Shown one piece after another: positions 35,630-44,732 of a stretch of 64,000 nucleotides of DNA. Made by a program: the position numbers and the translations under genes. This DNA is from CAYQDB01 sp964416195. GTDB taxonomy: Bacteria; Zixibacteria; MSB-5A5; GN15; FEB-12. Each line of letters begins with the position of its first letter. Within the stretch, counting starts at the first letter, position 1. The stretch is from the NCBI GenBank assembly GCA_964416195.1, contig CAYQDB010000002.1:169467-233466 (forward strand), read 5' to 3'. Below the pieces are notes generated by a model that ran no database searches, was not told where the DNA came from, and saw nothing but the letters and a program-made list of their open reading frames with translations.

Positions 35630-35639
35630 TGGAAGTACC

Positions 35640-36890
35640 GTGTTACTGACCACGATTGAAATAAAAGATTCGATTCTGATGGCCCTGTCGTCTCTCAGAG
35701 CTAACAAGCTGCGCACCGGGCTGACAATCCTGGGGGTGATGATCGGGGTCAGTTCCGTTATCGGTTTAGCTTCAATCATTGAAGGGCTCGATGGAGCCAT
35801 GGAAATTGAGATAGACACACTCGGCTCAAACGCTATCTATATTACGAAGTTTCCTTTCGATGTTGACTACGATAAGTTGACTGAGGAAGAGCGGAACCGG
35901 CAACCGATCACATCGGGCGAGGCGGTGGCGATTATCGAGAACTGTCCCACGGTTGACGGCGTTTCCCCCCAGAACTACTACTTCAAACGGGGGGGGAACG
36001 AGGTAAAGTACAAGAACCGAAAAGCCAGCCGCGCCTACGTGATGGGCACCTGGCCTGATTACCTCAGAGTGAACAATAGCTCCGTCGAAGCCGGTCATTT
36101 TCTGACCGACAATGATGAGCGGTTCCGGATTATGGTTTGTGTTTTGGGGCATGAAGTCGCTAACGCCTTGTTTGAAGATGAGGACCCGATTGGAAAAGAA
36201 ATCAGGGTGAATTCCAATAAGTTTACGGTAGTGGGCATCCTTGAAAAACGCGAGTCAAGTTTTGACACTGACGATGAAAACAGATACGTCATGTTGCCGC
36301 TGTCCGTTTTCGAAAAAATCTATCACTGGGAAGAGGAGCTTTTTCTGGTCGCCCGAGCGCGCAGCTATGAGGAGATTGACCAGGCCAAGGAAGAGATAAT
36401 CAGCACGCTTCGAGTGTATCGCAAGGTGCCATTCAACAAAGAAAACAACTTCGCTCTCTCAACGCAGGATACCTTTAAGGAGTTTGTGGGCGAGATCACC
36501 AAGTACATCTACATAGCGATGATTGTCATCACCTCGGTGGGATTGATGGTCGGCGGCATTGGTGTGATGAATATAATGCTGGTCTCAGTGACAGAGCGAA
36601 CACGGGAAATCGGCGTCCGCAAGGCAATCGGCGCCAAACGCTCGAATATCCTGTTGCAGTTTCTCACCGAGGCCATGACTCTGTCCGGTACGGGAGGGGT
36701 TATCGGTGTTCTTTTCGGAATCGCTTTGGGAATGATCGTCAACGCTCTGTTGGATTTCCCGCTCTCAATATCCCTGTTCTGGGTGGTTGTTGGGTTTGTC
36801 GTAGCTGTTTCCGTCGGTTTAGTCTCAGGCATTTATCCGGCCATGAAAGCGGCCCGGCTGAACCCCATTGAGGCACTCCATTACGAGTAA
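35640..36890 (+). CDS. MacB-type ABC permease, second pair, type B
   Basis: The protein has 416 residues and starts at GTG 35640. It is close in sequence to 32894-34147, including DYDKLTEEERNRQP and KYKNRKAS, and ends GIYPAMKAARLNPIEALHYE. The permease core VMNIMLVSVTERTREIGVRKA is intact. It is the last gene of the efflux cluster. Confidence 0.9.
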   Translation: MLLTTIEIKDSILMALSSLRANKLRTGLTILGVMIGVSSVIGLASIIEGLDGAMEIEIDTLGSNAIYITKFPFDVDYDKLTEEERNRQPITSGEAVAIIENCPTVDGVSPQNYYFKRGGNEVKYKNRKASRAYVMGTWPDYLRVNNSSVEAGHFLTDNDERFRIMVCVLGHEVANALFEDEDPIGKEIRVNSNKFTVVGILEKRESSFDTDDENRYVMLPLSVFEKIYHWEEELFLVARARSYEEIDQAKEEIISTLRVYRKVPFNKENNFALSTQDTFKEFVGEITKYIYIAMIVITSVGLMVGGIGVMNIMLVSVTERTREIGVRKAIGAKRSNILLQFLTEAMTLSGTGGVIGVLFGIALGMIVNALLDFPLSISLFWVVVGFVVAVSVGLVSGIYPAMKAARLNPIEALHYE

Positions 36891-37000
36891 TCTGTAGTTT
36901 TTTCCCTCCACCAGAACGATTTTTTTGCTGTTGCAAAGGGGGATGTGCGTCTATAAATTGAAACTATGTAGTGATGCGTTGCCTTATGGGAAACGATATT

Positions 37001-38341
37001 ATGATAAGAAATTCCCCAATTAGGTTTGTGTTCCTTGTTTTTCTTCTCGGGCTGGCTTTTTCACCCCGGGCGAGAGGTCAGTTTCCCTCGGTACGCCAGT
37101 TGGCCAAGGAAGGACATGAGAAGTTACCGGTGGATTATGCCACCTTTGCCACGGACAGCGCCGGGATTGTCCGCCTCGAAGTCTATTATCAGGTTTTCAA
37201 CTATGTTTTACAGTTTCAAAAGATTGGAGACCTCTTTGAGGCTAAGTACGAGATGTCTGTTACTGTTAAAGACAAGAAGGGGAAGCAGCTTGCGGCCAGT
37301 ACTCAGGAGGGGAAAGTGAAAGTTATCAGTGATGATCAGGCAACGTCGTGGTCAAATTACAGAACTAAGCAGCTCAATTTCCGTCTTCCATCGGGCAAGT
37401 ACAAGCTGAAACTCACACTGAGGGACAAGAATACAAAAACGGTCCTGACCCGTGATCTGGATGTAAAACTGGAGAACCGTATCGGAAGGCTCCCAACGCT
37501 GTCGGATATTGAACTTGTCCAGTTTGCGGGCAAGCGACAGGAAAGCGCCGAGAGTTTTGCTAAAGGGGATTTGACTCTGGTCCCGTCAGTTACGGGGAGT
37601 TTTGGCGGCAACGAAGACAACAGGTTGCTGTACTACCTGGAGATATATCGTGGCAGGGATATGACTGAGCGAGTCCGCATGGAGACAGTCCTGAGAAAAG
37701 CAGGGAGGAAGATGGTTTACCGAGATTCCTTGACGGCGCTCCTTTCGGAGTCGAGCGTCCGGCAGTTTCGGCAGGTTTCTCTTTCGGATTTTCTCCCCGG
37801 GGACTATGAGCTGGAAGTTGTCCTGAAAGGACGCCGCAACAAGAAGCTTGACTCAAGACACAAGGAGTTCCGGATAGCCTGGTCGGCGGAAGCTGTGCTT
37901 AAGCATGACTACGAAGCGGCGATGGAGCAGTTGGCCTATATCGCTTCCAGGGATGAAATAAAGGCTTTGAAGAAACAGAAGACACTTGAGGAACGGATAA
38001 AGGCGTTTGACGAATTCTGGCTTGAACATGATCCCACCCCGGGAACGCCGGAAAATGAATTGAAGACGGAATTTTACCATCGGGTCTCAATTGCCAATCA
38101 AAGGTTTACAATCATGAGGCGCGATGGCTGGCGGACTGACCGTGGAAGAATTTACATACAGTATGGCGAGCCGGATCAGATCGATGACTATCCGGTTGCA
38201 GCCGGTGGACAACCGTACCAGCAGTGGCATTATTATCGCTACGGTCCCTATCGCAAGTTCACTTTCGTCGATGAGCATGAGGATGGAGACTACCGTTTGC
38301 AGTTTCCCTATGACGGTCTCAACCAGCGACCCGATTTTTGA
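37001..38341 (+). CDS. GWxTD-domain exported protein, first of a pair
   Basis: The protein has 446 residues from ATG 37001, which gives a good signal peptide (PIRFVFLVFLLGLAFSPRARG); an earlier GTG at 36971 in the same frame is possible. The C-terminal GWxTD domain reads DGWRTDRGRIYIQYGEPDQID, the family signature. The family is found in Bacteroidota-Chlorobi, Zixibacteria and related phyla and has no known function. The domain before it is beta-rich. It pairs with the next gene. Nothing visible links the pair to the efflux system. Confidence 0.8.
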   Translation: MIRNSPIRFVFLVFLLGLAFSPRARGQFPSVRQLAKEGHEKLPVDYATFATDSAGIVRLEVYYQVFNYVLQFQKIGDLFEAKYEMSVTVKDKKGKQLAASTQEGKVKVISDDQATSWSNYRTKQLNFRLPSGKYKLKLTLRDKNTKTVLTRDLDVKLENRIGRLPTLSDIELVQFAGKRQESAESFAKGDLTLVPSVTGSFGGNEDNRLLYYLEIYRGRDMTERVRMETVLRKAGRKMVYRDSLTALLSESSVRQFRQVSLSDFLPGDYELEVVLKGRRNKKLDSRHKEFRIAWSAEAVLKHDYEAAMEQLAYIASRDEIKALKKQKTLEERIKAFDEFWLEHDPTPGTPENELKTEFYHRVSIANQRFTIMRRDGWRTDRGRIYIQYGEPDQIDDYPVAAGGQPYQQWHYYRYGPYRKFTFVDEHEDGDYRLQFPYDGLNQRPDF

Positions 38342-38350
38342 GGAGCACGC

Positions 38351-39784
38351 ATGTTAGCAAAGAGACTGAATCCAGCCCTGGTTGTCTGCTGCCTCTTGGG
38401 GTTCAGTTCACCAGGGGTATATGGGCAAGATGACGCTTCTCAGCTTACCGTGTATGCCGGCGTGACTACATACCCGAACCCGGTGTATGATTCATTAGTA
38501 TTGGTTGAGTTTCCATTTACCCTCGACCGTCACGAGCTTCAGTTTTATCGAGCGGATTCAACTGATACGAACCTGTATGCCTACGTCTTTGCCCAGGTGA
38601 ACCTTTTTGACACGGTGGCCCTAGCAATTGATTCCGTAAGTACGTATTTCTCAGTCCGGGTTGGTTCGAGGGAAGAGGCAGCCCTGGATGGCTATCGCGT
38701 ATTCAACAGGATCGTGCAACTGGTCAAACCGGGTCGCTATTCGGCTCGGCTGACGGTTACAGATGTGGCAGGCCAGCACAGTGGCGAGGCCCTTTTGGGT
38801 GATTTTGTCGTTGATTCTATCAAGACGGACCGGATAGTCATCGGTGGCGTCAGTTTGGCCTACAGTCTGGAGTATGTTGATGACAGTAGCTCTAGCTCCC
38901 GCCTGGTCAAGAGTGGCTACCGGGTGATCCAGAATCCTGTGCACTTTTTTACTGTTGAAGACAGCGTGGTGTGGTTGTACGGTGAGATTTACAATCTGGC
39001 CTACTCCGAGGGTGCCGTGTCTAAGTGTGACCTGTCATTTTCTATTCAGGATGAGGCCGGATATCCGTATCGAACCCCTATCTTGACAACTTTGGACAAG
39101 CCCGGGAGCTCGGCGGTAATCACACAGTCTTTTGATATAGGGGACTGGCTCCCCGGTCGGTATCGGGTACAGATTGTGGCATCTGATCGCACTACGGACA
39201 AAGCTGATACCGCGTTAGTCCCCCTGGTGATTGTCCCGTCCCGGGAAGTATTGCTGGCTTCCTTGAGGTCGAGCGTTCGTAATCACTACGACACCTTGAG
39301 CCTGCAAGTAAAGGTGAATCTGGCGGCTTACCTTCTAACTCCTGACCAGAAGGTGACTCTCCAACGTTTGACTGATGCCGGAAAGATCAATTTTCTGAAC
39401 CAGTACTGGCGCGAGCACGATGAAGACCCGTCCACACCAGTCATAGAGAATCGTGTTGAAATGATTGAGCGTTATGCCTATTGTAACCGGTATTTCTCGG
39501 GAAATGAACAAAAGACTGACGGTTGGGCGACGGACCAAGGGCGAATCTACATGACCTACGGTCCCTGGGAGGAAATCGATGATATGCAGTTTCCCCTGAA
39601 AGGTAATCCATATCAGATCTGGTACTACCATTCCATGAAAGAAGGGAAAGTATTTGTGTTTGAGGATTGGACTGGTAATCAGGACTATCGCCTCGTTCAT
39701 TCCAATGTGTATGGGGAAATATATAGTAAGGAATGGGAAACCCGACTCCGCAGTCTTTTCCCTGATTTCTCTGATGACTATTGA
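38351..39784 (+). CDS. GWxTD-domain exported protein, second of a pair
   Basis: The protein has 477 residues with a signal peptide near the start (LNPALVVCCLLGFSSPGVYG). It has the same layout as the preceding protein: a beta-rich N-terminal region and a C-terminal GWATDQGRIYMTYGPWEEIDD segment. The gene begins nine bases after the first, so the two are co-transcribed. The pair may act together. A shared hairpin lies 20 bases after the stop. Confidence 0.8.
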   Translation: MLAKRLNPALVVCCLLGFSSPGVYGQDDASQLTVYAGVTTYPNPVYDSLVLVEFPFTLDRHELQFYRADSTDTNLYAYVFAQVNLFDTVALAIDSVSTYFSVRVGSREEAALDGYRVFNRIVQLVKPGRYSARLTVTDVAGQHSGEALLGDFVVDSIKTDRIVIGGVSLAYSLEYVDDSSSSSRLVKSGYRVIQNPVHFFTVEDSVVWLYGEIYNLAYSEGAVSKCDLSFSIQDEAGYPYRTPILTTLDKPGSSAVITQSFDIGDWLPGRYRVQIVASDRTTDKADTALVPLVIVPSREVLLASLRSSVRNHYDTLSLQVKVNLAAYLLTPDQKVTLQRLTDAGKINFLNQYWREHDEDPSTPVIENRVEMIERYAYCNRYFSGNEQKTDGWATDQGRIYMTYGPWEEIDDMQFPLKGNPYQIWYYHSMKEGKVFVFEDWTGNQDYRLVHSNVYGEIYSKEWETRLRSLFPDFSDDY

Positions 39785-39806
39785 TTGATTCCCCATGAAC
39801 CGATAC

Positions 39807-39830
39807 AAAAAAGCCGCCCTGAAGGGCGGC
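39807..39830 (-). terminator. Intrinsic terminator of the DUF1573 operon
   Basis: On the minus strand GCCGCCC and GGGCGGC form a seven-base stem with a four-base loop, followed at once by TTTTTT. It lies 25 bases after the stop of the minus-strand DUF1573 gene. Its position is evidence that the whole UGA-containing gene is a transcribed unit. Confidence 0.85.
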
Positions 39831-39855
39831 TCATGCTATATTTGCCTGTCACCAC

Positions 39856-40623
39856 TTACGGCCTATCTTTTTTCTTGGAGCTTGGCCTCGGCTGTGTTGT
39901 AACATTGGCTATTTTGATTGATCTCTTCACTGGAACCGTGAAGCGGGTTGTGTCTTTGTTGTCGACAGCCGTCACCTCAATGGTAACCGATTTATCAAAT
40001 GAGTCGCCATAGGCAGCCTTGCGGAGGGTTAGTTTCCCTTTAGCACTCTTGCCCGGCTCAATTGATTTGGGCAGCTTGATGTCGAACAGCCCGTCCGGCA
40101 TGCTAACCAGCGACAGTTTCACCTTCTGGTCAGAGACGTTGGTGATCATGAACTTCTTCTCTTTGATGACCTTCTCACTGAACTGCGATAAGTCCAGCTT
40201 GTATGGCTGGATAACTATTGGATAGGTCGAATCGGGCCTTGGTGTTACCACAGAGATTATCTGCACATGTTTATTCGGTGGGCCCTCGTTTGTCTGAATC
40301 GACGGCCTTTTGGTAATTTTGCTCTTGTAGTGTCCGGTGCGAAAAATAATCTCAAGCCTTGTGCTGTCACCGACAGCAAGCACCTCTTTCTCTAACGGTG
40401 CCTTGGTACATCCTCACCCAGGACTTACCTTGAGAATTCTGAGTGTGTCATCGCCGGTGGAGTACAGCCAGAAGGCATGGCTGATGGTCGAGTTTTGGGG
40501 CGCATACCCGAAATCAAATATCGTCTCGGGCATGGTTAATCTTGGAGCGCTCGTGGCGGATCCGGTCAGTAACAAAACCAGCACCACTGTGCAGAGTATC
40601 CATGCAATTCTGTTCATAAGCAA
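39856..40623 (-). CDS. DUF1573-like exported protein with in-frame UGA (candidate selenoprotein)
   Basis: The frame runs 255 codons with one internal TGA at codon 70 (40414-40416) and a final stop at 39856. Upstream is a signal peptide (RIAWILCTVVLVLLLTG) and the DUF1573-type DFGYAPQ; downstream is intact family sequence. The UGA replaces the first Cys of a CxC motif: the context is KVSPG-UGA-GCTKAPL, while the paralog at 40681-41385 has IKTGCSCALMPL. A hairpin with G at the first loop base lies just after the UGA. TTG 40623 or ATG 40617 can start. The fold is an immunoglobulin-like envelope domain. Read-through as selenocysteine is possible but unproven; a recent nonsense mutation would look the same. 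Confidence 0.65.
40378..40404 (-). promoter_or_regulatory. SECIS-like hairpin downstream of the UGA
   Basis: On the minus strand AAGGCACC pairs with GGTGCTT (one bulged G) around the 12-base loop GTTAGAGAAAGA. The stem begins nine bases after the UGA and the loop begins 18 bases after it, with G at the first loop position. Bacterial SECIS elements sit immediately after the UGA with a conserved G near the start of the apical loop. The fit is good by eye but the pairing has not been computed. Confidence 0.45.
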
Positions 40624-40680
40624 CGCATAGTCCTTTCCTGTAGGTCTGTCAACTAATCATAATATTTATTTCGCACATTT

Positions 40681-41385
40681 TTACTTTTCTTTAACGGTAT
40701 AGAATTTTCTCCTGACGGGAATAGTAAGGTGTGTATTGCCCTGATCCGAAATCAGCAGCGTTAGCGACGTTTGGAATTCGGAATCGACGAACTCGGGTTT
40801 AAGCTTGACATAGCCGGTACTGCTGGATAGGGCGTGGGCGCTGTCCGGCAGAATAAGCTCATACTCTTCTGGCCGAGCGGATATTAGTTTGATGGCCAGG
40901 TCCTGCCTGGAATGGTTGGTCAGGGTGAAGGTCAGGCTGTCGATGTCCTTACGGGACGACCGGCTCAGCTCGAATCTGTAGGGTCTGATTGACACCGGGC
41001 GAGCCGAGTCAGGATAGGCGAGAACCGTTCCCGTTAATTGCAGTTTAATAGGGTCGGGCTCAACATTAGTGAAAACCCTCGGGAAGCGAACAACCCCACC
41101 AAGCGATCTCTTGAGGTCCCAATGAATGCTGACCTCCATACTGTCTCCAGGGGCAATCCAATCCCTGTCAAGGGGCATCAAGGCGCAGGAGCACCCTGTT
41201 TTTATCTCGTTGATTTTGAGTGTGTCGGTCCCCACTGACTTGAACCAGAAACGATGTACAACCATCGCGCCCTGCGGTGTGAACCCAAAGTCGAACACAG
41301 GGGCAGGCACCACCAAACGAGGCTCGGAGTGGGTAATTACCACCGATGTCAGTACCAGAATAGCTGCAGTTATCAACTTCTTCAT
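40681..41385 (-). CDS. DUF1573-like exported protein
   Basis: The protein has 234 residues with signal peptide KKLITAAILVLTSVVITHS. It carries the DUF1573-type beginning VFDFGFTPQGAMVVHRFWF and the CxC motif TGCSCA at residues 65-67. It is paralogous to the next gene downstream (39856-40623), and the two probably form an operon ending at the terminator at 39807-39830. Family members are envelope proteins of unknown function. Confidence 0.75.
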   Translation of the reverse strand: MKKLITAAILVLTSVVITHSEPRLVVPAPVFDFGFTPQGAMVVHRFWFKSVGTDTLKINEIKTGCSCALMPLDRDWIAPGDSMEVSIHWDLKRSLGGVVRFPRVFTNVEPDPIKLQLTGTVLAYPDSARPVSIRPYRFELSRSSRKDIDSLTFTLTNHSRQDLAIKLISARPEEYELILPDSAHALSSSTGYVKLKPEFVDSEFQTSLTLLISDQGNTHLTIPVRRKFYTVKEK

Positions 41386-41505
41386 GATTTATTTATAGCT
41401 TCAAAAAACCAAAACGTTCCGGCAAAAAACAAATATATCACCAATAGTGTCTTTAGTCAAGCTTCTTGTGTTGTTCACCGCAGTCTCTTGATATATTACG
41501 GGCGG

Positions 41506-42867
41506 CTACACGTCGAATATCTTGCCAGGATTAAGGATATTGTAAGGATCAAACTGTCTTTTGATTTTCCTCATCAGCTCAACTGCCAGGCCATGTTCGA
41601 GTTCAAACAGGTTTTTGTGCCCCAAGCCTATTCCATGCTCTCCGGAAATCGTTCCACCCAGTTCGATTGTCTTGCAGATAATCATGTCGTTGATATCAAG
41701 TGCTTTCTTACTCTCTATCTCGTCTTCTTTCCGCGCCAGCATCAGAGCGTGGAGCAAGCCGAGTCCTACGTGCCCGAAGGTGTGCATCATGATTCCCTGT
41801 TCTTCACTCAACCTGTGGCAATATTCAACCATCTCCGGCAGACACGAAATGGGGAAGGCAACGTCGTTGCGAATGATGGTATACCCCGGTTTCCGATACT
41901 TGATGGCGTCGGTAACATAGTGTCGTATTTCCCAGGGTTTCTGTCCGTCAGCGAGCTGAAGCCGTGACCCGCCCAGCTCAGTGCAGATGGATTCGGCGAG
42001 TTCGGCATTCGATTTCAGTACCGGCTTTGGGCCATGAAACTCAAGAAACAGGCAAGGAACCTCTTTCAAGCTGTACTCCTTAAGGAGGTTCAGGGCATGT
42101 ATAACGTTACGATCAAGGAATTCGACAGCGGCCAGATCGAGCCCGTAGCGGCACATTTCAGAAACAGCTCTGGCCGCATTTACCTCACTCTCAAAGGTAA
42201 AGGCATCTTGGTGTCTTCCTTCAGGTAATCCGGCTAACCTAATAGTAATTAAAGAGATAACTGATAGAGTTCCCTCTGAGCCTGTAATGAGATCAATCAA
42301 GTTGTAGCCGCTGGATCGTTTTATCGCCCGGTTGCCGAGCTTCATGATTTCACCGGTACCGGTGATTATTTCAAGCTCAAGGATATACTCACGGGTGCCG
42401 CCATACTTGACCGAATAGATGCCACTGGCGTTGGTGGAGACCATACCTCCGATAGTGGCAATGTCGCCCGACCCACCAGGTGACGCCGGGAAGAAGAGAC
42501 CATCGCGTTTCAAGTAGTTGTTCAGGTTATCGTAAACTATCCCTGGTTCAACCTGAACCTGAAGGTCATCCGGCCAGTAGTTGACGACCTGCGTCATCCG
42601 GCTTAGATCAAGTACGATGCCATTTGCCAGTGGGATCGTCGAACCTTCCAGGGCGCTACCGGCCCCGCGAGTAGTAATCGGAGTTCCGCTTTTACAACAT
42701 AGTTTCACAATCCGGCTGATTTCTTCGGTGTTCTCTGCCCAGACCAGGGCTGAAGGCATGACCGGCGTTAATGTCGATTCATCTTTAGAAACCACCGCTA
42801 ACTGATCCGGGTGGGTGGTAAGCCGGTCAGGAGGTATGATCTCAGTTAGTCTTGATACGATACCCAT
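41506..42867 (-). CDS. FAD-linked oxidase, GlcD / D-lactate dehydrogenase type
   Basis: The protein has 453 residues. The FAD-binding PCMH-type N-terminal domain shows TRGAGSALEGSTIPLANGIVLDLSRM and PGGSGDIATIGGMVSTNASG. The C-terminal FAD-oxidase domain has GHVGLGLLH and GGTISGEHGIGLGHK, then NPGKIFD. It oxidises a 2-hydroxy acid such as glycolate or D-lactate, or a similar substrate. No GlcE or GlcF partner gene lies nearby, which favours a single-subunit dehydrogenase. The substrate cannot be assigned. Confidence 0.9.
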   Translation of the reverse strand: MGIVSRLTEIIPPDRLTTHPDQLAVVSKDESTLTPVMPSALVWAENTEEISRIVKLCCKSGTPITTRGAGSALEGSTIPLANGIVLDLSRMTQVVNYWPDDLQVQVEPGIVYDNLNNYLKRDGLFFPASPGGSGDIATIGGMVSTNASGIYSVKYGGTREYILELEIITGTGEIMKLGNRAIKRSSGYNLIDLITGSEGTLSVISLITIRLAGLPEGRHQDAFTFESEVNAARAVSEMCRYGLDLAAVEFLDRNVIHALNLLKEYSLKEVPCLFLEFHGPKPVLKSNAELAESICTELGGSRLQLADGQKPWEIRHYVTDAIKYRKPGYTIIRNDVAFPISCLPEMVEYCHRLSEEQGIMMHTFGHVGLGLLHALMLARKEDEIESKKALDINDMIICKTIELGGTISGEHGIGLGHKNLFELEHGLAVELMRKIKRQFDPYNILNPGKIFDV

Positions 42868-42883
42868 TGCTTTTCGCTAGCCC

Positions 42884-44290
42884 TTACTTCAGATTCCGCA
42901 GCGCCTTCCAAAACGGATCCCAAATGGGCAGGACTACCGGTTTTTGCTTGAGGCGCTCGCGGTCTTCTTTGTCAAGGTGTTGTTCATCCACGACTGCAAC
43001 ATAGACATACTCATCAAACCAACCGTCGTACATGTACCAGTACCCGTTGTCACCTTTCTTGGTTCCCCAGCTATTTTCAACCAGCCACTTGATCGAGGTA
43101 CCCTCGGCTGTCGTGTCAACGCCCAGCAGAGCCATGGCATGGTTGGGATAGCTGTCGCGGTAACCGATACGGTCCGCCTTGGAGATAGTAAAATCGACAC
43201 CAAAGGTGGTATTGTAGTCATAGATGTCGGTCGCCAGGATGCCGGAATCGCCGTAGTTCTCCTTGCCGACATCGCAAGCGAACCAGATCACCTGACTATC
43301 CAGCAGCGCCTTCAGGCAGTATTGCTTGATTTTGTCAATAGGCAGGTTAAGCAGAGCAAGATCAGGTTTGTCGGCCATGTTGCGGCTGGATTCGATTTGA
43401 TACAGACGGCCGTACTCCTTGTTCGGGTTATCCATGATCATTGCAAACTTCGGCATATCAGCCGCGAGGAATTCCTTGTAGAAAGAGCGTGGAGTATAAT
43501 CTGCCGGTTCAGATATGGTGGAGTCCTTGTCCTCATAGCGGAATATGAAGCTTTTGGGAGGTTGGCCGTATGCGAAGACCAGAGTTGTGTAGATATTGGT
43601 CAGTATTTCCTCTTTTCGGCGGCGCAGGTCATTTTCGTTCTTGCCGGCGACGTGCATCTGTCGCAACTCCGAGGCGGCTGCGCGCAGCTTCCGATTGATG
43701 AGACGATTGATGATACCGGTTTTAGATGATTGCTTGGTCTCCGGCATCGCTGAAAGGGGAACCACTCCGTACTTGTCGATCAGATCGGTCACATAGTGCC
43801 ACCAGCCGCCGTCGCCGAAGGGGTTATCCAGGATAATTTCCAGCTTGCGGTCGGTCAGCGGTCGGTCACGAAGATCGATAATCTCTTCGAGAAATAGGTT
43901 GGCTTTTTCCATCTTGTCCCAGAAAGTCAAGTACGGCTCCGAGAGTTCAAAGGATGACAGGTTGAGCTTGTTCATGAGGATTGGATTAAAGACATTCAGT
44001 CCGGCAAACAGCCAACAGCGGCCTGAGCTTTTCTGGTTGGTGATGCCGCTCTTTTTTAGTTTGTGATTGAAGTGCTTGTTGTGCGTCACCACTTTTTCGC
44101 GGTTGAGTGACAGGCTCTGGATGTCGTTGTTTGTTACGGCGTTTATCAGGTTTTGCCTGTTGCCCAAGTTGTCGAACCGCGCTTCGATCCGCTCGATCAT
44201 CTCTGGGTTCAGGCCGGTTTGAACGGCACCTGCAGATAAAGTGGAAGCAAATAGCGTAACAAGAACGATAGCGAAGATTGATGTGCGCAT
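42884..44290 (-). CDS. Exported bleomycin-hydrolase-like (C1B) cysteine peptidase
   Basis: The protein has 468 residues from ATG 44290, which has AAGGAGAG upstream and a signal peptide (RTSIFAIVLVTLFASTLSAG); a longer frame from 44332 is less likely. The catalytic residues are visible: Gln and Cys in NQKSSGRCWLFAG, His in NHAMALLGVD, and Asn in VENSWGTKKGDNGYW. The overall pattern is that of PepC and bleomycin hydrolase, homohexameric aminopeptidases that are usually cytosolic. A signal peptide makes this a periplasmic or secreted form. Confidence 0.88.
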   Translation of the reverse strand: MRTSIFAIVLVTLFASTLSAGAVQTGLNPEMIERIEARFDNLGNRQNLINAVTNNDIQSLSLNREKVVTHNKHFNHKLKKSGITNQKSSGRCWLFAGLNVFNPILMNKLNLSSFELSEPYLTFWDKMEKANLFLEEIIDLRDRPLTDRKLEIILDNPFGDGGWWHYVTDLIDKYGVVPLSAMPETKQSSKTGIINRLINRKLRAAASELRQMHVAGKNENDLRRRKEEILTNIYTTLVFAYGQPPKSFIFRYEDKDSTISEPADYTPRSFYKEFLAADMPKFAMIMDNPNKEYGRLYQIESSRNMADKPDLALLNLPIDKIKQYCLKALLDSQVIWFACDVGKENYGDSGILATDIYDYNTTFGVDFTISKADRIGYRDSYPNHAMALLGVDTTAEGTSIKWLVENSWGTKKGDNGYWYMYDGWFDEYVYVAVVDEQHLDKEDRERLKQKPVVLPIWDPFWKALRNLK

Positions 44291-44416
44291 GCTTTTCTCT
44301 CCTTCATCAAACAATGTGAAATACACAGTCACTAATCAGGGAAGTGACCGGAGCTAATGTAATACATTTGGCGGTAAAATGAAATGGGATTCTTGTGGGG
44401 AGCTGTCTGGGGATTA

Positions 44417-44591
44417 GAGGATATCCCAAAAGGTGTCCATTCCTGCTCGCGTAGGGCGGGGGCTTGTCTCCCGCCTAAAAGTGGCGATGCCACCGGCGGA
44501 CGTAAAGCCCGCTGCTACGCGGAGTTGGTGAGATGTGACTTCACTTGGTGTGAGTACGTGAATGTCAGGATCAAACTTATAGATCAGCCTC
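44417..44591. mobile_element. Inverted-repeat element (MITE-like), copy 3, diverged
   Basis: The left end GAGGATATCCCAA and right end TATAGATCAGCCTC match the ends of copies 1 and 2. The inner part contains GTAGGGCGGGGGCTTGTCTC and CGCTGCTACGCGGAGTT-like sequence. It is longer (175 bp) and more diverged than the other two. It lies upstream of the C1B peptidase gene. Confidence 0.65.
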
Positions 44592-44732
44592 GGGTCGCCT
44601 GATGGCACACGTGAGAACTCTGGATTCAGGTTTATGGGACAGTCTCTACTTGTGCGCTGTCTCCTCCTGAGACATGGTGGGCGGGGCTGAGGCGATACTT
44701 TTTTGGAAGGACCTGTCTAAAGCGTCCGCGTT

